19,370 nucleotides of DNA. It comes from Gammaproteobacteria bacterium (GTDB lineage: Bacteria; Pseudomonadota; Gammaproteobacteria; SZUA-152). The DNA lies in assembly GCA_024762755.1 (NCBI GenBank), contig JANTGX010000015.1:1-19370 (forward strand). Reading direction: 5' to 3'. Positions within the stretch are counted from its first letter, which is position 1, and each line of letters opens with the position of its first letter. The position numbers and the translations under genes are program-made. Under the pieces are notes generated by a model. The model saw nothing but the letters and a program-made list of their open reading frames with translations, made no database searches and had not been told where the DNA came from. Shown in pieces: positions 12,372 to 19,370 of this stretch.

Positions 12372-14150
12372 ATGTGCGGTATCTGTGGTGAATTGCGATT
12401 CGACGGCCAGTCCCCCTCGCCCGAGACCCTCGCGCGCATGAATGCGCAACTGGCGCGGCGCGGCCCGGACGACGAGGGCCAGCACATCGACGGCCCCCTC
12501 GGCCTGGGCCACCGACGCCTGGCGGTGATCGACCTCTCGCCGCGCTCGCATCAACCCATGCGGGACGCACAACTGGGTCTGTCGCTGGTGTTCAACGGCG
12601 CCATCTACAACTACCGCGAGCTGCGCGCCGAGTTGCAGGCGGTGGGTTACACCTTCTTCTCCGACGGCGACACGGAGGTCATCCTCAAGGCCTACCACCG
12701 CTGGGGCGAGAACTGCGTGCAGCACCTGCACGGCATGTTCGCCTTCGCCCTGTGGGACGGCGAACGCCTATTCGCCGCGCGCGACCGCCTCGGCATCAAG
12801 CCCTTCTACTACAGCCAGACGGCGGGCCACTTCCGTTTTGCCTCCAACACCCAGGCCCTGCTCGCCGCCGGCGAGGTGGACACCGCCATCGACCCGGTGG
12901 CCCTGCACCACCAACTGACCCTGCACGCCGTGGTGCCGGCGCCGCGCACCATCCTGCAGGGCGTGCGCAAGCTGGCCCCGGGGCACACCTTGGTGATCGA
13001 GCGCGATGGCAGCCGGCGCAGTTGTCCGTACTGGCATCTCGAGGCCACCCGTCCGGCCGAGCCGCGTCATGAGTTGGAGTGGATCCAGCTGATCCACGAT
13101 GGCCTGCGCCAGGCCGTGGAGCGCCGTCTCAGTGTGGCCGACGTGCCGGTGGGGGTGTTGCTCTCCGGTGGCCTCGACTCCAGCCTGCTGGTGGGTCTGC
13201 TGGCCGAGGCGGGGGTGCGCGACCTGCGTACCTTCTCCATCGGCTTTGAGGACACCGCCGAGGAGGAGGGCAGTGAATTCGTCTTTTCAGACGCCGTGGC
13301 CAGCGCCTTCGGTACCCGCCACACCAAGTACCACATCCCCAACAGCGAGGTGCTGCCGCGCCTGCCGGAGGCGGTGGACTGCATGGCCGAACCCATGGTG
13401 GGGCAGGATGCCGTGGCCTTTTATCTGCTCGCCGAGCGTGTCTCGCAGCAGGTCAAGGTGGTGCAGAGCGGACAGGGTGCCGACGAGGTGTTCGGCGGCT
13501 ATTTCTGGTACCCGCGCATGCTCGAGGAACAGGGCAGCGACCTGGAACGCTTTGCCCACCACTACTTCGACCGTGATCACACGGAGTTCCTCGACACCGT
13601 CACCGGCCCCTACCGCGGGCCCGACTACACCGCAGACCTGGTGCGCCGACGGCTGCACGAACCGGCCGCCGACACCTTCCTCGACCGCGTGCTGCGCTTC
13701 GACGTCACCACCCTCATCGTCGACGACCCGGTCAAGCGCGTGGACAACATGACCATGGCCTGGGGCTTGGAGGCGCGCGTGCCCTTCCTCGATCACGAGT
13801 TGGTGGAGCTGGCGGCGCAGATGCCGCCCGAGCTCAAGCTGGGCGACGGGGGCAAACGGGTGCTCAAGCGCATCGCCCGCGGCCTGTTGCCGGACCCGGT
13901 GATCGACCGCCCCAAGGGCTACTTCCCCATGCCGGCGTTGAAGTACGTGCGCGGCGATTTTCTCGTCTTCATGCGGGAGATCCTCGATTCCGAGGCCTGC
14001 CGTCGGCGCGGAGTCTTCGAACGGGCCTATGTGGAGAAGCTGCTGGCCGAGCCCGATCGGCACTTCACCCGCCTGCAGGGCAGCAAGCTGTGGCACCTGG
14101 CCCTGCTCGAGCTGTGGCTGCAGCGCAACGTCGACACGGCCTATACTTGA
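12372..14150 (+). CDS. N-acetylglutaminylglutamine amidotransferase (asparagine-synthase family)
   Basis: A 592-residue glutamine-dependent amidotransferase. The N-terminal class II glutaminase begins with the processed nucleophile Cys2 (MCGICGE) and contains RRGPDDEG, FNGAIYNYRELR and DGDTEVILKAY. The synthetase half carries the ATP-pyrophosphatase motif SGGLDSS (265-271), then VVQSGQGADEVFGGY. The C-terminal half reads DDPVKRVDNMTMAWGLEARV, RPKGYFPMPALKYVRG and RLQGSKLWHLALLELWLQ, which I recognise as the branch that amidates N-acetylglutaminylglutamine to the osmolyte NAGGN rather than true AsnB. In other bacteria it sits beside the dipeptide synthetase (ngg) and a peptidase; neither is here. 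The ATG has GGAG about ten bases upstream. A general asparagine synthetase is the alternative. Confidence 0.88.
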   Translation: MCGICGELRFDGQSPSPETLARMNAQLARRGPDDEGQHIDGPLGLGHRRLAVIDLSPRSHQPMRDAQLGLSLVFNGAIYNYRELRAELQAVGYTFFSDGDTEVILKAYHRWGENCVQHLHGMFAFALWDGERLFAARDRLGIKPFYYSQTAGHFRFASNTQALLAAGEVDTAIDPVALHHQLTLHAVVPAPRTILQGVRKLAPGHTLVIERDGSRRSCPYWHLEATRPAEPRHELEWIQLIHDGLRQAVERRLSVADVPVGVLLSGGLDSSLLVGLLAEAGVRDLRTFSIGFEDTAEEEGSEFVFSDAVASAFGTRHTKYHIPNSEVLPRLPEAVDCMAEPMVGQDAVAFYLLAERVSQQVKVVQSGQGADEVFGGYFWYPRMLEEQGSDLERFAHHYFDRDHTEFLDTVTGPYRGPDYTADLVRRRLHEPAADTFLDRVLRFDVTTLIVDDPVKRVDNMTMAWGLEARVPFLDHELVELAAQMPPELKLGDGGKRVLKRIARGLLPDPVIDRPKGYFPMPALKYVRGDFLVFMREILDSEACRRRGVFERAYVEKLLAEPDRHFTRLQGSKLWHLALLELWLQRNVDTAYT

Positions 14151-14164
14151 TCTAAATACTTGGT

Positions 14165-14170
14165 TATAAT
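14165..14170 (+). promoter_or_regulatory. Candidate -10 box of the grxD promoter
   Basis: A perfect TATAAT lies in an AT-rich island just after the stop of the amidotransferase gene and 86 bases before the grxD ATG. No -35 box is found at the usual spacing; TTGATC at 14147 is only 12 bases away. The start of transcription would be near 14177. Confidence 0.45.
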
Positions 14171-14256
14171 CCCGGCCATTGAAATACCCCCGGCAGCCCC
14201 CACACAGTGTGGATGCCGAAATTTCCCCCCAAGAACAGTCAGAGAGGTTGAACAAG

Positions 14257-14601
14257 ATGGACGTCCTGGAACGCATCAAAGATCAGGTAGAAAACAATCC
14301 CGTCGTGCTCTACATGAAGGGCACCCCGCAACTGCCGCAATGCGGTTTTTCCTCGCGCACCGCGCAGGCCCTGGGCGCCTGCGGTGAAGAGTTCGCCTAT
14401 GTGAACGTGCTGGCCGATCCCGAGATCTTCGAGAATCTGCCGCGCTATGCCGATTGGCCCACCTTCCCCCAGCTGTACATCAACGGCGAGTTGATCGGTG
14501 GCTGTGACATCACCCTGGAGCTGTATCAGTCGGGTGACTTGCAGAAGATGGTCAAGGAGGCCGCCGGCCAGGCCAAGGCCGAGGACGCCAGCGCGGAATA
14601 G
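14257..14601 (+). CDS. grxD: Monothiol glutaredoxin (CGFS type)
   Basis: A 114-residue cytoplasmic protein of the Grx4 family. It begins MDVLERIKDQVENNPVVLYM and carries the CGFS active site (C29) preceded by KGTPQLPQ. It also has the WPTFPQLYINGELIGG segment for glutathione and cluster binding, and the GCDI motif. Family members form dimers that hold a [2Fe-2S] cluster with glutathione and pass it on, often with BolA partners. The ATG at 14257 is chosen because homologues start here; the frame is open further upstream, but the extra residues look like untranslated leader. AGAGAGG lies nine bases upstream. A strong intrinsic terminator ends the unit, and a -10 box lies upstream, so it is probably monocistronic. 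Confidence 0.96.
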   Translation: MDVLERIKDQVENNPVVLYMKGTPQLPQCGFSSRTAQALGACGEEFAYVNVLADPEIFENLPRYADWPTFPQLYINGELIGGCDITLELYQSGDLQKMVKEAAGQAKAEDASAE

Positions 14602-14641
14602 GCGCCGCCGGGTCCAAAGGCGTCGCAGCGCCTGCCAACAG

Positions 14642-14679
14642 ACCGCGTCACCCGCTCAGTCGGGGGCGCGGTTTTTTTT
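14642..14679 (+). terminator. Intrinsic terminator of grxD
   Basis: ACCGCG (14642-14647) pairs with CGCGGT (14667-14672), and CCCG with CGGG inside it around a CTCAGT loop. Eight T residues follow directly (14672-14679). This is a textbook Rho-independent terminator, 40 bases past the grxD stop. On the other strand there is no T-run after the stem, so it would not efficiently stop rnt transcripts. Confidence 0.92.
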
Positions 14680-14692
14680 GCGCGGAGGAAGC

Positions 14693-15343
14693 CTACTGGC
14701 CCTGCAGTGCATCCCAGGTGTTGACGATCTTGCAGAACAGCTCGGCGGTCTTTTCCGTGTCGTAGACCGCGGAGTGGGCACGGCTGCTGTCCCACTCGAT
14801 GCCGGCGGCGGCGATGGCGCGTGCCAGCACGGTCTGGCCATAGGCGAGGCCGGCGAGGGTGGCGGTGTCGAAGGTGCTGAACTGGTGGAAGGGGTTGCGC
14901 TTGATGCCGGTGCGCGCCACCGCGGCCTTGAGGAAGGCGAGATCGAAGGCGGGGTTGTGGCCCACCAGGATGGCGCGGGTGCAGCCACTGCCCTTGAGGA
15001 TGTTGCGCACGGGCTCGAAGATCTTTTTCAGTGCCGGGCCCTCTTCCTCGGCGATGCGCAGGGGGTGGTGTGGGTCGATGCCGGTGAAGGCCAGGGCCGA
15101 GGGGTCCAGGTTGGCGCCGGGGAAGGGTTTGACGTGGGCGCTCACCGTCTCGCCCGGATAGACCCGACCTTCGTCATCCATGAGGATGGGCACCGCGGCG
15201 ATCTCCAGCAGGGCGTCGGTCTCGGCGTTGAAGCCACCGGTCTCGACGTCGACCACCACCGGCAGGAAGCCGCGGAAGCGGCGGGCGATGGGGGTGCTGC
15301 GCTGGATCTTGGCACCATTCTCCGGCGGGCTGTCGGGGTTCAT
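14693..15343 (-). CDS. rnt: Ribonuclease T
   Basis: A 216-residue DEDD-family 3'-5' exoribonuclease that trims the 3' ends of tRNAs and other stable RNAs, working as a dimer. Exo I is VVVDVETGGF (D32, E34), Exo II is VGHNPAFDLAFL, and Exo III is AHSAVYDTEKTAELF with catalytic His and Asp. RNase T-specific stretches include FTGIDPHHPLRIA, KRNPFHQFSTFDTATL and YGQTVLARA. The ATG overlaps the pyrC stop (ATGA), and GGAGG lies eight bases upstream inside pyrC, so the two genes are coupled. From memory, the pyrC-rnt pair is also found in Pseudomonas. Confidence 0.95.
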   Translation of the reverse strand: MNPDSPPENGAKIQRSTPIARRFRGFLPVVVDVETGGFNAETDALLEIAAVPILMDDEGRVYPGETVSAHVKPFPGANLDPSALAFTGIDPHHPLRIAEEEGPALKKIFEPVRNILKGSGCTRAILVGHNPAFDLAFLKAAVARTGIKRNPFHQFSTFDTATLAGLAYGQTVLARAIAAAGIEWDSSRAHSAVYDTEKTAELFCKIVNTWDALQGQ

Positions 15344-16374
15344 GGGTGTTGCCTCCAGTGCAGGGTTTCACCGGCCAGCAGGGGCACCACGGCGTGCTCG
15401 CCGAAGGGCAGCAGGTCGGGCACGGTCCATGTCTCGCGCCGCAGGGTGATGGTGTCGAGATTGCGCGGCAGGCGATAGAAGTCGGCGCCGAAGTGGCTGG
15501 CGAAGGCCTCCAGGCGATCCAGCGCGCCGGCCTGCTCGAAGGCGCTGGCGTAGAGTTCCAGGGCGCTGAGGGCACTGAAGATGCCGGCGCAGCCGCAGGC
15601 CGATTCCTTGGCGTCCTTGGCGTGTGGCGCGCTGTCGGTGCCGAGGAAGAACTTGGGGTTGCCGCTGGTGGCGGCGGCGAGGACGGCCTCGCGGTGGCCT
15701 TCGCGCTTGAGCACCGGCAGGCAGTAGAAGTGCGGGCGGATGCCGCCCACCAACATGGCGTTGCGGTTGAACAGCAGGTGCTGGGGGGTGATGGTGGCGG
15801 CCACGTTGGCCCCGGCGCCCGTGACGAAATCGACGGCATCGCGGGTGGTGATGTGTTCGAAGACCAGGCGCAGATCCGGGTGGCGTTCGAGCAGGGGCTT
15901 CAATTGCTCGTCGATGAAGACCTGCTCGCGGTCGAAGATGTCGATGTCCGGGCGGGTCACCTCGCCGTGCACCAGCAGCGGCAGGCCGGCCTCGGCCATG
16001 GCGGCCAGCGTCGCATCCACGCGGCGCAGGTCGGTGACGCCGGCGTCGGCATTGGTGGTGGCGCCGGCCGGGTAGAGCTTGACCGCATGCACGTGGCCGC
16101 TGGCCTTGGCCAGCTGGATCTCGGCCGGCGGCGTGTTGTCGGTGAGATAGAGGGTCATCAGCGGCTCGAAGTCGGTGTCTTCGGGCAGGGCGTCGAGGAT
16201 GCGGCGACGGTAGGTGAGGGCCTGCTCGGTGGTGGTCACCGGCGGGCGCAGATTGGGCATGACGATGGCGCGGCGGAACTGGCGAGCGGTGAAGGGGACC
16301 ACGGCGGCCATGGCGTCGCCGTCGCGCAGGTGCAGATGCCAGTCGTCGGGGCGGGTGAGGGTGAGGGTTTCCAT
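15340..16374 (-). CDS. pyrC: Dihydroorotase (class II)
   Basis: A 344-residue cytoplasmic zinc enzyme that closes carbamoyl-aspartate to dihydroorotate in pyrimidine synthesis. The metal ligands are visible: H13 and H15 in DDWHLHLRDG, the lysine that becomes carboxylated (K99 in HAVKLYPAGATTNADAG), H136 in LLVHGEV, H174 in VFEHITT, and D247 in FLGTDSAPH. NLRPPVTTTEQA and the C-terminal ETLHWR are also typical. Length equals that of E. coli PyrC (about 348). It is the first gene of the pyrC-rnt pair and is divergent from rsmE, with about 107 bases between the starts. No clear attenuator is seen in that gap. Confidence 0.97.
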   Translation of the reverse strand: METLTLTRPDDWHLHLRDGDAMAAVVPFTARQFRRAIVMPNLRPPVTTTEQALTYRRRILDALPEDTDFEPLMTLYLTDNTPPAEIQLAKASGHVHAVKLYPAGATTNADAGVTDLRRVDATLAAMAEAGLPLLVHGEVTRPDIDIFDREQVFIDEQLKPLLERHPDLRLVFEHITTRDAVDFVTGAGANVAATITPQHLLFNRNAMLVGGIRPHFYCLPVLKREGHREAVLAAATSGNPKFFLGTDSAPHAKDAKESACGCAGIFSALSALELYASAFEQAGALDRLEAFASHFGADFYRLPRNLDTITLRRETWTVPDLLPFGEHAVVPLLAGETLHWRQHP

Positions 16375-16481
16375 CGGCGGTCCGGTGTCTTCGGGGAGCG
16401 GCAGGCATTATGCCATGTTTGTCCGGCGCCGGGCCGGGCGGCACAATGGCGGGCTTGTCGGGTCGGGAACGAGGAGTGGTG

Positions 16482-17237
16482 GTGAGAATACCGCGTATCT
16501 ACCAGCCGGAGCCGCTGGCCACCGGGCAGGTGATCGAGTTGCAGGGCCAGGCGGCGGTCCACCTGCACAAGGTACTGCGCCTGCGCGAGGGCGATGCGTT
16601 GCGCCTGTTCAATGGCGAGGGAGGTGAGTTCGATGCCCGTGTGCAGGCGGTGGGCCGGCGCAGCGTGCGTATCGAACTGTTGGCCTTCGAGCCGCGTGAG
16701 GTGGAGTCGCCCCTGGTGCTGCGCCTGGCGCAGGGGGTCTCGCGCGGCGAGCGCATGGACTACACGGTGCAGAAGGCGGTGGAGCTAGGCGTGGCGCACA
16801 TCCAGCCCCTGGTGACCACGCGCACGGTGGTCAATCTGGACGGTGAGCGGCGGCAGAAACGGCGTGCCCACTGGCAGGGGGTGGCGGTGGCGGCCTGCGA
16901 GCAGAGCGGTCGCAACCGCCTGCCCGAGGTGGCCCCGGTGACGGGCTTCGAGACCTGGCTGGCGGGGCAGGCCGCCGCCCCGGGTCTGCGCCTGGTGCTG
17001 CACCATCGGGCCACCCGCTCCCTCGCCGACCTGCCGCCGCCGTCCGGCCCCATCACGCTGCTCATCGGCCCCGAGGGTGGCCTGGCGCCGGCGGAGATCG
17101 AGGCGGCCGAGGGCGCCGGGTTTCAGCCCCTGCGCCTGGGTCCGCGGGTCTTGCGCACGGAGACGGCGGCGGTGGCGGCCCTCGCCGTCTTGCAGTGGCT
17201 GTGGGGGGATTTTGGGACCACCGACGCCGGCGGCTGA
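16482..17237 (+). CDS. rsmE: 16S rRNA (uracil-1498-N3) methyltransferase
   Basis: A 251-residue SPOUT-class methyltransferase that methylates U1498 of 16S rRNA in assembled 30S subunits using S-adenosylmethionine. The N-terminal PUA-like part begins VRIPRIYQP and includes HLHKVLRLREGDALRLFNG. The trefoil-knot part has GERMDYTVQKAVELGV, the AACEQSGRNRLPEV segment, IGPEGG (G196-G200) and RLGPRVLRTETAAVAAL. Three consecutive GTG codons (16476, 16479, 16482) could start it; the third is chosen because GAGGAG ends five bases before it. The frame is open further upstream, but those residues match nothing in the family. Confidence 0.94.
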   Translation: MRIPRIYQPEPLATGQVIELQGQAAVHLHKVLRLREGDALRLFNGEGGEFDARVQAVGRRSVRIELLAFEPREVESPLVLRLAQGVSRGERMDYTVQKAVELGVAHIQPLVTTRTVVNLDGERRQKRRAHWQGVAVAACEQSGRNRLPEVAPVTGFETWLAGQAAAPGLRLVLHHRATRSLADLPPPSGPITLLIGPEGGLAPAEIEAAEGAGFQPLRLGPRVLRTETAAVAALAVLQWLWGDFGTTDAGG

Positions 17238-17242
17238 GAACC

Positions 17243-17284
17243 CGGGGTTGGAATCGCCCCTTTTTCCGGCAACCCCGAGTTTGT
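17243..17284 (+). terminator. Possible rsmE terminator hairpin
   Basis: CGGGGTTG (17243-17250) and CAACCCCG (17270-17277) form a perfect 8-bp stem, beginning five bases after the rsmE stop, with a 19-base loop containing TTTTT. The tail AGTTTGTAT is only mildly T-rich. It lies just ahead of the next gene, so it may instead be read through. Confidence 0.35.
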
Positions 17285-17328
17285 ATCATGGCGCCCCAAT
17301 GATGCCGTGCCAAAGAGAGAGTGTCCTC

Positions 17329-17955
17329 GTGGAGAATGAGAGTTTCGCCCAGCGTCTGGCCAAGTTGATGGTCGAGCAGGGCCTGTCCCACGCCGAGGTA
17401 GGACGGGTGGTGGGGGTCTCCGGGCAGGCCGTGGGCAAGTGGGCGAAGGGGGGCAATATCGAGTTCGCCAACCTGCAGGCCCTGGCCCGCCTGTTCGGCG
17501 TCAACTGGATCTGGCTGCGCTACGGCGACGACGCCATGATCTCCTTCAGCGAGCGGCGGACCGGCAGTCGCACCCGCCGCGCGGTGATCCGCGAGATCGC
17601 CGACAACGAAGAGCGTCTGCGTCTGGCCCTCGACACCGCCGATATCGGCGTGTGGGATCTCGACCTCATCGGCGATCAACTGATCATGTCATCGGTGGCC
17701 GAACGCCTGTTCGCCATTGGCCCGCAGGGCTTTCACGGCGGCAGGGACGAGCTGCTCGGCTGTGTCCACGGCGATGACCGTACTGCAGTGGAGGAGGCCC
17801 TGTCGCCGGTGTTGGACGCACGCGTGACGGGCTTCGATGTGACCCATCGCCTGCTCGGCGGCAAGGGGCGGTTGCGCCAACGGGGCCGTCTGCTGCACGA
17901 CGATGCGGGGCGGGCGGTGCGCGTCCTGACCGTCGTCTGTGCCGCCGACTGGTAG
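17329..17955 (+). CDS. XRE helix-turn-helix protein with C-terminal PAS domain
   Basis: A 208-residue predicted one-component regulator. Residues 6-66 form an XRE/Cro-type DNA-binding domain: FAQRLAKLMVEQGLS, recognition region VSGQAVGKWAKG, and the repressor-like ending LARLFGVNWIWLRYGDD. A basic linker (RRTGSRTRRAVIRE) leads to one PAS_3-like domain at 95-205, with NEERLRLALDTADIGVWDLD at its start and CVHGDDRTAVEEAL in the middle, the last matching the VHPDDR motif common in PAS sensors. No kinase or cyclase follows, so the PAS probably senses a ligand or mediates dimerisation for the HTH. GTG at 17329 with GAGAG seven bases upstream gives the compact XRE start; ATG at 17299 would add ten residues. 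It lies between rsmE and aceE. Target and ligand are unknown. Confidence 0.82.
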   Translation: MENESFAQRLAKLMVEQGLSHAEVGRVVGVSGQAVGKWAKGGNIEFANLQALARLFGVNWIWLRYGDDAMISFSERRTGSRTRRAVIREIADNEERLRLALDTADIGVWDLDLIGDQLIMSSVAERLFAIGPQGFHGGRDELLGCVHGDDRTAVEEALSPVLDARVTGFDVTHRLLGGKGRLRQRGRLLHDDAGRAVRVLTVVCAADW

Positions 17956-18351
17956 GCCCCGAGTCCCACTGGCCCACCGGCGGCGGGCGGCTCGAACGGC
18001 CGTGAGGCATCCCTGGTCGCCCTGGCGGGGCCATGGGTCGCCGCCGAGGGGCCGGTTTATCTCCTTGTAAAAGCGTTAGTTTTTTGTCCCGGAGCAGGAC
18101 TCGGCCAGCCCCTGATTGCTTGACCCACAAGGGCAAAACGACGATCATTCGCCTTTTTGCGGGCAGCCGGGGCGCGTCCCCCTGCCAAATCTCGGCGGCG
18201 TCGTTCGAGAACCGGTGCCCCTGCACCGAGCGCCGATCCACCCCAGCAAACGTCGGACGGATGCCCCGGTGCGCCGTTCATCGCCGCGACGAGGCCCGCG
18301 CCGATCCCGGTCCTCCTCCGTTTTCGGCCAATCCCAGCAAGAGGTTGGAGT
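17956..18351 (+). other. Non-coding stretch before aceE
   Basis: Nearly 400 bases without a convincing gene. Short open frames exist on both strands but have Arg/Pro-rich composition and no family resemblance. Visible elements are a T-run at about 18079-18086 after a weakly structured region, a candidate sigma70 promoter at 18120-18148, and a perfect hairpin CGGTGC-CCCT-GCACCG (18213-18228) inside what would be a 200-base aceE leader. I see no known riboswitch pattern and no clear PdhR operator. Confidence 0.6.
18120..18148 (+). promoter_or_regulatory. Candidate aceE promoter
   Basis: TTGACC (18120-18125) and GATCAT (18143-18148) are spaced by 17 bases and match 5/6 and 4/6 of the sigma70 consensus. 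The region around is more AT-rich than the rest of the window. Transcription would start near 18155, giving a leader of about 197 bases to the aceE ATG. Confidence 0.48.
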
Positions 18352-19370
18352 ATGTCCCAGCAATTATCATCACAGAATCCCGACATCACGGACGTGGATG
18401 CCGAAGAGACCCGAGAGTGGCTCGATGCCCTGGCGGCGGTGATCGAGACGGAGGGCGTCGAGCGCGCCCACTACCTGCTCGAGCAACTCATCGACAAGGC
18501 GCGTCGCTCCGGGGCCAATCTGCCCTATTCGGCCAACACGGCCTATGTGAATACCATCCCGCCTCACCTCGAGGCCCCGCTGCCCGGCAATCCGGCCTTG
18601 GAGAACCGTATTCGCGCCTACATCCGCTGGAACGCCATGGCCATGGTGGTGAAGGCCAACCGCAAGGCGGCGGAACTGGGTGGCCACATCGCCACCTTTG
18701 CCTCGGCGGCGACCCTCTACGACGTGGGCTTCAACCACTTCTGGCGCGCCCCCAGCCACGAGCACGGCGGCGACCTGATCTACTTCCAGGGCCACGCCTC
18801 GCCCGGCATGTACGCCCGTGCCTATCTCGAAGGCCGGCTCACGGAGGAGCAGTTGGACCACTTCCGGCAGGAGGTCGACGGCGGCGGGCTGTCCTCCTAC
18901 CCCCACCCGCACCTGATGCCTGACTTCTGGCAGTTCCCCACCGTCTCCATGGGCCTCGGCCCCATCATGTCCATCTATCAGGCGCGCTTCATGAAGTACC
19001 TGCACCACCGCGGCCTGGCCGACACCCGCAACCGCCGGGTGTGGACCTTCGTCGGCGACGGCGAGACGGACGAGCCCGAGACCCTCGGCGCCATCGGCCT
19101 CGCCGCGCGCGAGCGCCTGGACAACCTCACCTGGGTGATCAACTGCAACCTGCAGCGCCTGGACGGCCCGGTGCGCGGCAACGGCAAGATCGTGCAGGAA
19201 CTGGAGGCCACCTTCCGCGGCGCCGGCTGGAACGTCATCAAGGTGCTCTGGGGCGGCTACTGGGATCCCCTTCTGGCCATGGACAAGGACGGCCTGCTGC
19301 AGCAGCGCATGATGGAGGCCGTGGACGGCGACTATCAGAACTACAAGTCGAAGGACGGCGCCTACGTGCG
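18352..19370 (+). CDS. aceE: Pyruvate dehydrogenase E1 component, homodimeric type (5' part)
   Basis: The first 339 codons of the E1 subunit of the pyruvate dehydrogenase complex; the family is about 890 residues, so roughly 60 percent lies past the window edge. E1 decarboxylates pyruvate with thiamine diphosphate and loads the acetyl group onto the lipoyl arm of E2 (AceF). Typical segments are DVDAEETREWLDALAAVIE near the N-terminus, PYSANTAYVNTI, IRWNAMAMVVKAN, HFWRAPSH, GLSSYPHPHLMPDFWQFPTV and MGLGPIMSIYQARFMKYL. The thiamine-diphosphate motif begins GDGETDEPET (from residue 235) and ends NCNLQRLDGPVRGN (from 264). The ATG has GAGG seven bases upstream. aceF and lpd probably follow outside the window. 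Confidence 0.97.
   Translation, partial: MSQQLSSQNPDITDVDAEETREWLDALAAVIETEGVERAHYLLEQLIDKARRSGANLPYSANTAYVNTIPPHLEAPLPGNPALENRIRAYIRWNAMAMVVKANRKAAELGGHIATFASAATLYDVGFNHFWRAPSHEHGGDLIYFQGHASPGMYARAYLEGRLTEEQLDHFRQEVDGGGLSSYPHPHLMPDFWQFPTVSMGLGPIMSIYQARFMKYLHHRGLADTRNRRVWTFVGDGETDEPETLGAIGLAARERLDNLTWVINCNLQRLDGPVRGNGKIVQELEATFRGAGWNVIKVLWGGYWDPLLAMDKDGLLQQRMMEAVDGDYQNYKSKDGAYV

Noticed and set aside
12229..12570. Upstream extension of the peptidase-barrel frame, including an ATG at 12348
   Set aside because: It would put 40 or more residues before a clear signal peptide and would run into the amidotransferase gene. TTG at 12228 or ATG at 12171 fits better.
18057..18389. A 110-codon minus-strand frame upstream of aceE as a small gene
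   Set aside because: It overlaps the aceE start and its ribosome binding site in antisense, has Arg-rich shadow-like composition, and shows no recognisable domain.

Overview
The window is GC-rich, densely coded DNA that looks chromosomal and gammaproteobacterial. Indicators are the neighbour pairs rppH-ptsP and pyrC-rnt, a nearby CGFS glutaredoxin (grxD), rsmE, and a homodimeric-type pyruvate dehydrogenase E1 (aceE). From memory, Pseudomonas keeps a HAD phosphatase next to rppH-ptsP, and pyrC-rnt close to grxD. An N-acetylglutaminylglutamine (NAGGN) amidotransferase suggests an organism that faces osmotic stress. I cannot name the genus; something near Chromatiales or Ectothiorhodospiraceae is a guess. 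I saw no tRNA, rRNA, CRISPR array, integrase or transposase.

Positions 1-4559 (minus strand) are a corrinoid-uptake region. In transcription order it holds a HAD-IB phosphatase, a BtuC-type permease overlapping it by 4 bases, a 220-bp palindromic repeat, a BtuD-type ATPase, a periplasmic metallo-beta-lactamase-fold hydrolase, a promoter with a complete cobalamin riboswitch, and the 5' end of a btuB-like TonB-dependent receptor. The riboswitch lies downstream of the transporter genes, so it controls only the receptor and whatever follows it. No periplasmic binding protein (BtuF) is in the window.

Positions 4688-9224 (plus strand) hold rppH (RNA 5' pyrophosphohydrolase), ptsP (enzyme I of the nitrogen PTS), a possible 22-residue Arg-rich leader peptide, and a TMTC-like membrane glycosyltransferase with C-terminal TPRs. 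The last gene has no Shine-Dalgarno of its own and seems translationally coupled to the leader.

Positions 9325-12228 (minus strand) encode the most unusual protein here: a signal peptide, a gluzincin peptidase domain (HEYTH plus a downstream Glu), a beta-propeller region, and a C-terminal outer-membrane barrel with an Omp85-like RGY motif. Divergent from it is the NAGGN amidotransferase, without its usual partner genes, then grxD with a strong intrinsic terminator.

Positions 14693-19370 hold pyrC-rnt (minus strand, 4-base overlap), then on the plus strand rsmE, a small one-component regulator joining an XRE helix-turn-helix to a single PAS domain, a roughly 400-bp non-coding stretch with a candidate promoter, and the 5' third of aceE, cut by the window edge.
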